Source: Weissella paramesenteroides ATCC 33313
GTDB lineage: Bacteria; Bacillota; Bacilli; Lactobacillales; Lactobacillaceae
Direction: 5' to 3'
Assembly (NCBI RefSeq): GCF_000160575.1
Contig: NZ_GG697129.1
Span: 62,001-126,000 of the forward strand
DNA length: 64,000 nucleotides
Part shown: piece after piece, positions 38,345-47,118 of the stretch
How positions within the stretch are numbered: position 1 is the stretch's first letter
How the letters are laid out: each line of letters begins with the position of its first letter
The notes under the pieces: generated by a model
The model's input: the letters and a program-made list of their open reading frames with translations, nothing else
The model's database searches: none
What the model was told of the DNA's origin: nothing
Made by a program: the position numbers and the translations under genes

Positions 38345-40399
38345 CTATTTTGTTGCTGAACCTGAATCTTGTACATCTTTCCAATAGGCAGCGTAAATAG
38401 CTTTTGCAATTTTTTGATTAACATTTTCATTGGCCTGATCAACGCCAGGTACAACAATTGCCATTGCAACATCGGAATTAGGAACAAATGAAATCAATGA
38501 GCTAGTCAATGTTGAATGTCCATCAGTAAATGTCTCAGCCGTTCCAGTCTTTGCAGAAACTGCAGGTTTAATATCCTTTAGTCCAGTTCCAGTTGCATAA
38601 CTCGAACTACTGTGAACAACTTCATTCATACCATCCCAAATCATCTGACGCTGTGCCGCTGTCCAGTTAACGGTTCCCATAACTTCTGTTGGTATGGTCG
38701 TTGTAATTTTATTATTATTTCGGTCACGTGTCGTAATTGCCTGTACGATATGTGGACGAATACGATAACCCCCATTTGCAATGGTTGCCGCATATTGGGC
38801 AAGCTGCATCGTTGTATAGGTATCATACTGACCGAATGATTCATCCAACGCCTTACCAATATCTGAACGCGATGTTGAACCACGAATACCTGTAATTTCA
38901 CCAGGTAAATCGATACCCGTCTTAACTCCTAAACCAAAGCGAGAAAAGCCATCACGCATCGTTTGGAAAACACTAGTTGGTAATGATGCCAATGACATCC
39001 CCTCATAGTAGTTCAAACCACCAAGTTTCAGCATAACCTGCATAACATACGTATTAGATGACATCATCAACGCCTTGTCTGCAGTTAGTGGCATGTTACC
39101 ACTACCATTTTGATTCCACCAAGATGTTTTAGCAGCAGTTCCGGCAACCTTAATTGGTTGGTCGGTCAATGTACTATTTTGTGGTGTAATCACGTTGTTC
39201 ATAAATCCAGTTGTAATGGTTGCTGGCTTAACAACAGAACCAACAACATTAGCCTGATTAACCGTTGATAGAGCGTCTGATGTTAAGGAACCAGTCGACG
39301 AGTCACGATTAATTCCTGAAGATGCGTAAACGCCACCAGTCTTAGGATTTAGAACAACCGCATATGCACCTGTTGTATATCCACTAGGAATATTATCTTT
39401 TAAGATTTGTTCCACATCATTTTGGAATTTATTATTAATTGTCAAATTAAGATTTCCACCGGCTTGACCAGCATAGAGTGTTTCTTCTGTGGTCTTATCA
39501 TCCTTACCAGTGGTGACCTTAACACGACCCTTAGAACCCTTCAACGTATCTTCATACTGTTTTTCCAAATATGATGTACCAACGATATCATCTCGTGAGT
39601 AACCTTTGGTCAATAATTCGTTAACTGAATCTGATGGTAAACCACTTTTAGAAGTTGATGTTGCACCAATTAATGACTTAATATCATTGCCACCTGGATA
39701 ATCACGTGTGTAGTAAATACCAACACGCACACCTGGCATCTTAGATTGTCGTTCACCAATGTTAGCAATTTCTGATTGCTTCACGTCACTTTCCTTAAGA
39801 TAAACAGTAGATAGTGAATAGGCATTGGCCATCTTTTGGAAAATTAGCGCCTTATTTAATTGCGCATCAGTCAACGTGAATTGATCTTGATGTTTTTCAA
39901 CATATTTTGTCAATGCATTAACATAGGCATCTGTACCAGGTGCGGCCGCCGTACCAGAAGCTTTTGCAACTTTTTGAGCACGCTTTGTAGATTGGATATA
40001 ATACATGGCAAAATTAGCTCCAGATAATTGCTCAGAGCTTGTATCAATCGTGACATATTTACCAACCTGATTAGCAACTTTATACATTTGCTTATTTGTA
40101 ATCGTCCGTGGCTTCGTGTAAGTAATGGCCTGTGAACCCTTATTCGTAACCAATACTTTACCAGTACTATCGTAGATTAATCCACGTTGCACGTTGGTTT
40201 TCTCAATGCTGGATTCAGCGCTAGTTACCTCTGTTTTATATTTGGCACTATCCGTGATTTGTAAATTAACCAATCGCCATCCTAATGCTACCAACATTAA
40301 AATCACAATACCCATTAAAACATTTAGCCGAACTGGTATCCGAGACATTGAACCTTTTTTGGTTTTACGACGGCTACCATGGCGTTTAGGAGATCGCAT
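38345..40399 (-). CDS. class B penicillin-binding protein (PBP2b-like transpeptidase)
   Basis: A 684-aa transpeptidase anchored by one N-terminal membrane helix (about 25-45) after a Lys/Arg-rich cytoplasmic tail. A dimerisation domain is followed by the penicillin-binding domain with SVVK near 386, SSN near 445 and KTGTAE near 617. No PASTA repeats follow, so it is more like the elongation-linked PBP2b/PbpA group than the septal PBP2x. It cross-links peptidoglycan on the outside of the membrane. It is divergent from the YfhO gene (181-bp gap). Confidence 0.88.
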   Translation of the reverse strand: MRSPKRHGSRRKTKKGSMSRIPVRLNVLMGIVILMLVALGWRLVNLQITDSAKYKTEVTSAESSIEKTNVQRGLIYDSTGKVLVTNKGSQAITYTKPRTITNKQMYKVANQVGKYVTIDTSSEQLSGANFAMYYIQSTKRAQKVAKASGTAAAPGTDAYVNALTKYVEKHQDQFTLTDAQLNKALIFQKMANAYSLSTVYLKESDVKQSEIANIGERQSKMPGVRVGIYYTRDYPGGNDIKSLIGATSTSKSGLPSDSVNELLTKGYSRDDIVGTSYLEKQYEDTLKGSKGRVKVTTGKDDKTTEETLYAGQAGGNLNLTINNKFQNDVEQILKDNIPSGYTTGAYAVVLNPKTGGVYASSGINRDSSTGSLTSDALSTVNQANVVGSVVKPATITTGFMNNVITPQNSTLTDQPIKVAGTAAKTSWWNQNGSGNMPLTADKALMMSSNTYVMQVMLKLGGLNYYEGMSLASLPTSVFQTMRDGFSRFGLGVKTGIDLPGEITGIRGSTSRSDIGKALDESFGQYDTYTTMQLAQYAATIANGGYRIRPHIVQAITTRDRNNNKITTTIPTEVMGTVNWTAAQRQMIWDGMNEVVHSSSSYATGTGLKDIKPAVSAKTGTAETFTDGHSTLTSSLISFVPNSDVAMAIVVPGVDQANENVNQKIAKAIYAAYWKDVQDSGSATK

Positions 40400-40580
40400 A
40401 ATCTAAACCCTTTCCTTCATTCTCTAGTCTACTCATTGTAGCATAAATCAAGACGACCAAGCCTTAATCGAGCAACTGGATTTTCAAAACTCTCTAACAA
40501 CTGATTATAAATCATAGTCGAGTGCCTGTCATTTTTATGTTTTAATAGTATTAACTGAAATTAACTTGGAGAACTATTTT

Positions 40581-43223
40581 ATGTTTACAAATATTAATCC
40601 TCTCAAATGGCGAACATCGACCAAGGCACTTTGGATTAGTTTCCTATTACCAATAGTGATTATGCTTACCTATTTTGCAAGTCGTCATATGGCACCATTT
40701 GGGTCAAGTTCCATATTAACAGTCGATCTTGGCCAGCAATACATTGACTTCTATGCTGGTTTTCGTCAAACAGTATTACATGATCCCTTGCGCATCTTCT
40801 ATGATTTTTCTAAAGGATTGGGTGGTGAGTCTTATGGTGATTGGGCCTATTATTTACTAAGTCCAACAAACTTTTTATTACTTCCTTTCTCAAATGTACA
40901 TTTACCAGCTGCAATCCTCTTGCTAACTGTTCTAAAATACGGATTAGCTGGTTGGAGTTTTGCTTTTGCATTACGCAAAATGCACTGGCAAATTGGCTGG
41001 CGCCTACCACTATTTGCCGTTTCTTATGCTTTCATGGGCTGGTTTGTTGCAAATGATTTAAACTTATTGTGGTTAGATGCTGCCATTCTTCTGCCACTAA
41101 TTGTCACTGGATTAGAATACTATCTTACCCATGAAAAAGGCTGGCCATTCGTGCTCGCACTAACAGCGGTCATTATTATCAACTACTATATGGCCTACAT
41201 GATTGGTATCTTCTTGATTCTGTACTTTATCTGGCGTCTAACTTGGCAACCCTATCGTTTAAAAGAGCGCTTGACGATGTTACGCCGCTTTATTTTAGGT
41301 GGTGTCATTAGTATTGGACTAGCGACATTTGTCTGGTTGCCAACAGCTTATACACTAATGAACAGTAAGGGCCAGCACATGTTGGCTAACTTAAGTTGGA
41401 AGTTTGACTATCAACCAGCAGATATTATAGGAAAACTTTTTCTAGGCACATTTAACTTTGAACAAATGCCTACCGGTTTACCTAATATCTTCATTGGTAG
41501 TCTTCCCATTATCATTCTATGGTTTTTCTTTACCTTAAAAAATATTCGCTGGCAAACACGGCTAACCGCACTTATTATTACTGCGATTCTTGTTATCTCA
41601 ATGATGTATGCCCCATTAAATCTCCTTTGGCACGGATTCCAATTTCCTGTTTGGTATCCCTACCGCTTTTCATATTTGTTCAGTTTTTGGATTTTATGGT
41701 TGGTTGCATCTGTCTGGTCACCATATTTACGATTATCTTGGTTCCAGTTTTTAACATTATTGATTCTTACTAGCGGTGGTTTCATTTACTTATTCTCACG
41801 AATGTCGAGTCTCAATTTCTTGACAACTGCCCAACTATATATTGGTGGTGGTTTCTTTATTGTTCTGCTATTACTACACGTGATGCCTGCAAAAATTAAA
41901 TTCTGGTTACCAATCGTTACCTTATTAGTGATTGGGGAAATGACAACCAGCACTGTTTGGACCTTAAATAATTTTAGTTACCTTACCAATACTGAATATC
42001 AAACATATATTCGTAGTCTTAACGCGATAACAAAGGATTTACCAAAAAGTAAAACTGACTTTTACCGGGTTGCACAGTCTTTCCAACGAACAAAGGGTGA
42101 TCCGCTTCAAGGCAATTTTAATGGTGCATCGACGTTCAGTTCGGCATTAGAACACCAGCAAAGCGATATTATGGCTGCACTGGGACAGCCTGAAGGTGAT
42201 AACTATATCGCCTACTCAAGCGGTACATTAATGACCGACTCCCTATTAGGTATGCGTTATCTACTGCAACCCACTGGTAGTCAACCAGCAGTTAATGGCA
42301 CACCAACAAATATGCAAACATACTCCCGATCAGATACAAATGGCACGTATCGTTTAGTTAAGCAAACCAAACAGGTCATTCTATCCCAGAATCCGAATGC
42401 ATTACCATTGGGATTTGCCGCAAGTGATAATGTTCGAAACGTCAAATTTAAGGAAAATGATCCTTTGCGCAACCAAAACATTTTGTGGGAGAGTTTAAAT
42501 GGGTATAATCAACAACCCATTTTTACGAGTGCTAATTTTTCAAAATCAAGCGCAAGTAACTTGAATGCACCATCAACTATTACCGGTGCCTATTTAACAA
42601 AGATAAATGCTGGTGAAGGTGCCTCACTAACATTAACCTATGTACCAACATCAAATAATCCATACTATCTGACACTAGGTAATGCTGTGACAAATGATAA
42701 TTTGGAAATTCAACTAAACGGGCAAACTCTACCTGCTATTCCAAGTCATCGCCATACGATTATTGTGCCACTGCCTGCCGATACAAAAGGACAATCTCAG
42801 GAAATTACACTTTCACTGAAAAAGAAAGATATCTGGTTACAAAACGTTTCATTGTACCAAGGTAATAAAGCACAATTAAATCGACAATCAAAATCATTGC
42901 AACAGCATCCATACAAAATTAAGCATCAATCACCGATTAAAATTAGTGGTGATATTACGATTCCTAAAAACGATAGTATGATGATGACAACTATTCCTAA
43001 GGCAGCCGGTTGGCAAGTTTATGTTGATGGCAAAGCAACGGACACCGTTACTGTTGGTAAATTCTTTATCGGTGTACCACTTGAACCTGGTCACCATGAG
43101 GTAATTTTCAAATTTAAAACGCCTTTGTTTAAACTCGGTGCGATTATAACACTAGGTTTTCTTCTAATTATCATGGGCTTCAAATGGTCTGAAAGTAAGA
43201 AAAGACAGCACACATTGTTTTAA
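40581..43223 (+). CDS. YfhO-family membrane glycosyltransferase
   Basis: An 880-aa integral membrane protein with about twelve hydrophobic segments in residues 15-460 and a beta-rich outside domain of about 400 residues, then a last segment near 855-875. This is the YfhO layout; YfhO-type GT-C enzymes add sugars to lipoteichoic or wall teichoic acids in several Firmicutes. VDLGQQYIDFYAGFR near 50 and NDLNLLWLDAAILLPLIV near 155 lie in the expected acceptor loops. ATG at 40581 follows GGAGAA; the frame opens 15 bases earlier. Confidence 0.85.
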   Translation: MFTNINPLKWRTSTKALWISFLLPIVIMLTYFASRHMAPFGSSSILTVDLGQQYIDFYAGFRQTVLHDPLRIFYDFSKGLGGESYGDWAYYLLSPTNFLLLPFSNVHLPAAILLLTVLKYGLAGWSFAFALRKMHWQIGWRLPLFAVSYAFMGWFVANDLNLLWLDAAILLPLIVTGLEYYLTHEKGWPFVLALTAVIIINYYMAYMIGIFLILYFIWRLTWQPYRLKERLTMLRRFILGGVISIGLATFVWLPTAYTLMNSKGQHMLANLSWKFDYQPADIIGKLFLGTFNFEQMPTGLPNIFIGSLPIIILWFFFTLKNIRWQTRLTALIITAILVISMMYAPLNLLWHGFQFPVWYPYRFSYLFSFWILWLVASVWSPYLRLSWFQFLTLLILTSGGFIYLFSRMSSLNFLTTAQLYIGGGFFIVLLLLHVMPAKIKFWLPIVTLLVIGEMTTSTVWTLNNFSYLTNTEYQTYIRSLNAITKDLPKSKTDFYRVAQSFQRTKGDPLQGNFNGASTFSSALEHQQSDIMAALGQPEGDNYIAYSSGTLMTDSLLGMRYLLQPTGSQPAVNGTPTNMQTYSRSDTNGTYRLVKQTKQVILSQNPNALPLGFAASDNVRNVKFKENDPLRNQNILWESLNGYNQQPIFTSANFSKSSASNLNAPSTITGAYLTKINAGEGASLTLTYVPTSNNPYYLTLGNAVTNDNLEIQLNGQTLPAIPSHRHTIIVPLPADTKGQSQEITLSLKKKDIWLQNVSLYQGNKAQLNRQSKSLQQHPYKIKHQSPIKISGDITIPKNDSMMMTTIPKAAGWQVYVDGKATDTVTVGKFFIGVPLEPGHHEVIFKFKTPLFKLGAIITLGFLLIIMGFKWSESKKRQHTLF

Positions 43224-43226
43224 AAA

Positions 43227-43287
43227 CCCCGAAAAGTTCTTTACACACGCATGTCTGCGTGGTAATGTAAACCTTGAAACTTTGGGG
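43227..43287 (+). promoter_or_regulatory. highly paired RNA structure upstream of greA
   Basis: CCCC (43227-43230) pairs with GGGG (43284-43287), AAAGTT (43233-43238) with AACTTT (43278-43283), TTTACA (43240-43245) with TGTAAA (43266-43271) and CACGCA (43246-43251) with TGCGTG (43256-43261) around a TGTC tetraloop. No U run follows, so it is not a standard terminator. It lies between yfhO and greA and ends 46 bp before the greA start. Confidence 0.5.
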
Positions 43288-43333
43288 ATACCATTAGTCT
43301 AAATAAATTTTTAATGCACAGGAGAACTTAGTC

Positions 43334-43819
43334 ATGGCTGAAGAAAAAACATTTCCAATGACTCTCGAGGGAAAAGCCAAAATCGAAGAGGAATTAAACA
43401 CACTAATCACAGAAACACGTTCTGAAATTACCGGACGTATTCAACTAGCACGTAGTTTTGGGGACTTATCAGAAAATTCTGAATATGCTTCAGCAAAGGA
43501 TGAACAAGCCTTCGTTGAAGGTCGTATCAAAACTCTACAAAACATGCTTGATAATGCTGAAATCATTGATTCTTCAGAGATTGCTGATGATGAAGTTGCT
43601 GTCGGTAAGAAAGTGACTTTTAAAGAATTACCAGATGAAGAACCAGAATCATATAGTATTGTCGGAGCTGTTGAAGCTAACCCATCAGAAGGTAAAATTT
43701 CAAATGAATCACCAATTGCGGCTGCCCTAATCGGTCACAAAGTTGGGGATACAGTTTCCGTAACATTACCTAATGGTTTTGACATGGAGATTGAAATTCT
43801 TTCTGTTGAAATTGCTTAA
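43334..43819 (+). CDS. greA: transcription elongation factor GreA
   Basis: GreA rescues stalled RNA polymerase by stimulating cleavage of the nascent transcript. The 161-aa protein has the N-terminal coiled coil (about 10-80, with [18 protein letters not shown] carrying the acidic tip near 48-65) and the FKBP-like C-terminal domain ([22 protein letters not shown] near 120). ATG follows AGGAGAA. Single gene ended by a strong terminator. Confidence 0.96.
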   Translation: MAEEKTFPMTLEGKAKIEEELNTLITETRSEITGRIQLARSFGDLSENSEYASAKDEQAFVEGRIKTLQNMLDNAEIIDSSEIADDEVAVGKKVTFKELPDEEPESYSIVGAVEANPSEGKISNESPIAAALIGHKVGDTVSVTLPNGFDMEIEILSVEIA

Positions 43820-43832
43820 TTCTTAAAAAATA

Positions 43833-43880
43833 AAAGGCGAGCACAAATTTCTTTTAAAATTTGTGCTCGCCTTTTTATTT
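43833..43880. terminator. bidirectional terminator between greA and recQ
   Basis: AAGGCGAGCACAAATTT with its exact complement around a short loop, A-rich left and T-rich right; ends both convergent genes. Confidence 0.93.
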
Positions 43881-43909
43881 AAAACAATATTTTTATTTTA
43901 ATAACTAAT

Positions 43910-45733
43910 TTAACTATATGCGGCAGCAATTACCTGTAGAACATCTCGCCCATATTTATCTGCTTTTGCTTGACCAATACCTGAAATATTAAGTAACTCA
44001 GATAGTGTTTTCGGCTGCTGGCGTGCTAATTCAACTAATGTCCGATCATTAAAAATGATAAACGATGGTATCGCTGTTTTCTTTGACAATTCTAAGCGCC
44101 ACTTTCGTAATGCAGTGAATACAGCTCGTTCAGCTTCATTTAAATCATCTTGCGTCAATGGCGATCCTGTTGTAACCCGCTCATCAATCGTTTGTTTTGA
44201 CTGTCGTCGCATAACCTGGTGTTCTCCACGCAAAACCTGCAAACCCGTTTTCGAAACCATTAAACCACTATATTCGCCAGTTACTTGTAAATAACCCGAT
44301 GCCAACAAAAAATCAATTAATGATGTAATCCTAACTCGTGGCACACCATGCATTAAACCAAATGTTGGTAATTGATCAAAATGAGCCCATTTAAATTTTT
44401 CCGGTACATGTCCTCGCAAGGTATCAGCTGTCACCATCTTGCCAAAGGCATCTTTATTTTGATGAGCATTTCGCATACGGACAACATGACTCAATACCTT
44501 TTGTGCATCAGTCGTCACATCAACTGCCTGTCGTGTATCCAAACAATTAGTACAATGTCCACAAGGTAAAGTTTCTTCACCGAAGTAACGGGTAATATAC
44601 TGTTGCAAACAAATTGTGGTTGCCCCATAGTTCGCCATTTCTTGCAATTTATTTTTTTGCAAACGCTGATATTCTGGCGTTTGGTTATCACTATTTTCAA
44701 TAAAAAAGCGTTGTGTTTGCAAATCGGCCGCCGCGTAAAGCAAAATTGCTTCTGCTGGTAAATGATCCCGACCGGCACGCCCAATCTCTTGATAATAAGC
44801 CTCAACCGATCCAGGCATGCTGTAATGAATCACAAAACGTACATTGGATTTGTTGATTCCCATCCCAAAAGCATTCGTCGCAACAACCACATTCGCTCGA
44901 TCAAACAAGAAATCATCTTGTGCTTGATTACGTTCATCATCTGTCATACCTGCATGATATCCCACAACTGATAAATGTTGACTAGCCAAAAATGTTGTTA
45001 AACTAGTCACCAACTTTCGTGTTGGTACATAAATAATACCAGCCTCGTCAGCATGTTTTTGCAAATAACGTTTTACATAATCATCTTTGTCCTTCTTTTT
45101 TAACCCAGTTTCAATCCGAATTGTTAGATTATCTCGAACCACACTTGTACGAACAGTATGATCTATTGCCAAACGTTCTTCCAAATCATTTTGGACACGT
45201 TTCGTTGCCGTAGCGGTTAATGCCATAATTCGTGGTGCCGAGTTAAGATTGTTGATTAAATGAACAGCTTCTAAATAACTTGGTCGAAAATCATGCCCCC
45301 ATTGTGACAACACATGCACTTCATCGATGACCACTAATGAAATTTGCAATCGATTTAATAAGGCATAGGTGCCCTCACTTTTTAACCGTTCAGGCGCTAA
45401 ATAAAGCAACTTTGCTTGCCCGTTCAATAAATGATTCATAGCGTGACGATAAGCTTCTTCATCTTGTGTCGAATTCAAAGTAACCGCATCAATGCCGTTG
45501 GCAATTAACTCATCAACCTGGTTTTTCATTAATGAAATCAACGGCGAGATAACTATAGTAATACCTGGTAACATTAAGGCAGGAACTTGGTAAGTAATTG
45601 ATTTGCCACCACCCGTTGGCATGATGCCTAGCGTTCGTTCACCAGCCAGAACTGCATCAATAATTTCAGCCTGTCCTTCACGAAAATCATCATAACCAAA
45701 TGATTGTTGTAATATCTCTCGTGCTGACTGCAT
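43910..45733 (-). CDS. recQ: RecQ-family ATP-dependent DNA helicase
   Basis: A 607-aa 3'-5' helicase of recombination and repair. Motif I MPTGGGKSITYQ near 35, DEVH box VIDEVHVLSQWGHDFRPSY near 128, motif VI QEIGRAGRD near 315, the zinc-binding RQC region (CLQQYITRYFGEETLPCGHCTNCLD near 375) and an HRDC domain at the C-terminus (about 530-607) are all present. The frame continues to 45805 across the mltG terminator, so ATG at 45733 (after AAGGAGCGAGAAC) is the start. Confidence 0.94.
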   Translation of the reverse strand: MQSAREILQQSFGYDDFREGQAEIIDAVLAGERTLGIMPTGGGKSITYQVPALMLPGITIVISPLISLMKNQVDELIANGIDAVTLNSTQDEEAYRHAMNHLLNGQAKLLYLAPERLKSEGTYALLNRLQISLVVIDEVHVLSQWGHDFRPSYLEAVHLINNLNSAPRIMALTATATKRVQNDLEERLAIDHTVRTSVVRDNLTIRIETGLKKKDKDDYVKRYLQKHADEAGIIYVPTRKLVTSLTTFLASQHLSVVGYHAGMTDDERNQAQDDFLFDRANVVVATNAFGMGINKSNVRFVIHYSMPGSVEAYYQEIGRAGRDHLPAEAILLYAAADLQTQRFFIENSDNQTPEYQRLQKNKLQEMANYGATTICLQQYITRYFGEETLPCGHCTNCLDTRQAVDVTTDAQKVLSHVVRMRNAHQNKDAFGKMVTADTLRGHVPEKFKWAHFDQLPTFGLMHGVPRVRITSLIDFLLASGYLQVTGEYSGLMVSKTGLQVLRGEHQVMRRQSKQTIDERVTTGSPLTQDDLNEAERAVFTALRKWRLELSKKTAIPSFIIFNDRTLVELARQQPKTLSELLNISGIGQAKADKYGRDVLQVIAAAYS

Positions 45734-45771
45734 GTTCTCGCTCCTTTGTTGATTAATTAAATGACAAATAG

Positions 45772-45818
45772 AAAAGTCACATGTTAAAGTTTGACGACAT
45801 AACATGTGACTTTATCTG
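45772..45818 (-). terminator. mltG terminator
   Basis: AAAGTCACATGTTA pairs with TAACATGTGACTTT around a 13-base loop, T-rich on the minus strand. Overlaps only the spurious upstream extension of recQ. Confidence 0.85.
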
Positions 45819-45864
45819 TGCTCCGAAAGATTAAATTTTAATACCTAACCTGTCGTCCTTCTTT

Positions 45865-47019
45865 TTAATTATCTGCACTATTTCCTACGGCAGTATTACC
45901 AGCTTCTAGGTCGCTAGATTTACCTAAGTGTTCGTCATAAGTTGCAGAGTAATAAACTTTACCCGTCTTCAAATTAGCAACAAAGTATAGATAATTCTTA
46001 TCTCGGTCCTTTGGATTCAACACCGCTTCGATAGATTCAGCTGATGGATTATTAAATGGTCCTGGACCATAACCCGAATACTTATAAAGATTATATGGAT
46101 TTGTACTTTGTACGTCTTTATTAGACAAATTAGTCTTATTAGTTTTAAGTGCATATTTTGTTGCAATATCCGATTGTAGGGGCATATTCTTGTCAATTCG
46201 GTTCAAGAATACACCCGCAATGGTACGTCGACTATCTTGGTCAATTCCTTCACGTTCAACCAGCGAAGCAAGTGTCAATGTTTCATGTACGGTCAAGCCA
46301 GCATTCTTGATTGCGTCAAACTTACCCTTTAATTGTGTGTATGATTGGGCAACCATTTGATTGACTAATTCACGAGCATTATTAGAATCTTTCCAGTTAT
46401 AAGTTGCTGGATATAAGTATCCTTCTAAGCGATAGCGAATATCCTTTACTTGTTTACTAGATGCCTCAGAATCAAGCAATCCTGGGTATGCAGACTTCAA
46501 ACGATTAAAGAATGCTTTATCGTTAACTGCCTTTAAAAATTCTGCCTTAGTAAACTTTGTCTTTTCGCCCACCTCAGTCGCAATATCATCAATTGTCTCA
46601 CCTTCACGAACCGTAACCGTATCTTGATTATTTAATGGTGCAGAGGCGCCACCTTGACGTAAAGTTTTAACAATAGCACTAACGGAATCTGAAGGTGCAA
46701 ATAGGTAATAACCTGACTTCAAATTAGAAATATTATGTGCTGAGAGATAGTGCATAAATGCCTTTTTTGAGCGGATCAAACCAGCTTTGTCCAACTTATT
46801 AGCAATCTCTTCTGAGTTTTCCCCGTCTTTAATTTTAACCTGCTTATTTTTCTTATCTTGGCTATTCAAAGCTGAATAATCGCGCTTATCTTGATAACTC
46901 ATTACGAAGCTAACACCACCAGCAATAAGGGCTATCAATATCAGGAAAAGAATGATTAACCGTCCTTTTTCTTTCCGACTACGCCGCTTCCTATTACGCG
47001 TACGTTTACCGTTGTTCAT
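45865..47019 (-). CDS. mltG: endolytic murein transglycosylase MltG
   Basis: A 384-aa membrane-anchored enzyme that cuts nascent glycan strands. A basic cytoplasmic start (RKRRSRKEK), a membrane helix (about 21-41), a LysM-like region (GEN/GETIDDIATEVGEKTKF) and the YceG catalytic domain with catalytic Glu in ASLVEREGIDQDSR near 250, then GVFLNRIDKNMPLQSDIA and YNLYKYSGYGPGPFNNPS. ATG follows AGGAGAAT. Monocistronic between pheT and recQ terminators. Confidence 0.93.
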   Translation of the reverse strand: MNNGKRTRNRKRRSRKEKGRLIILFLILIALIAGGVSFVMSYQDKRDYSALNSQDKKNKQVKIKDGENSEEIANKLDKAGLIRSKKAFMHYLSAHNISNLKSGYYLFAPSDSVSAIVKTLRQGGASAPLNNQDTVTVREGETIDDIATEVGEKTKFTKAEFLKAVNDKAFFNRLKSAYPGLLDSEASSKQVKDIRYRLEGYLYPATYNWKDSNNARELVNQMVAQSYTQLKGKFDAIKNAGLTVHETLTLASLVEREGIDQDSRRTIAGVFLNRIDKNMPLQSDIATKYALKTNKTNLSNKDVQSTNPYNLYKYSGYGPGPFNNPSAESIEAVLNPKDRDKNYLYFVANLKTGKVYYSATYDEHLGKSSDLEAGNTAVGNSADN

Positions 47020-47059
47020 AATTATTCTCCTAAAATCATCTTTAGTCCATAACGAAAAC

Positions 47060-47095
47060 AGTCGCTATTACCCAAGTATATCAGTAATAGCGGCT
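47060..47095 (-). terminator. pheST terminator
   Basis: AGTCGCTATTAC and GTAATAGCGGCT around a 12-base loop, TGTTTTCG on the minus strand side. Confidence 0.7.
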
Positions 47096-47118
47096 ATTTA
47101 TATTTTTTTAATTAATCT

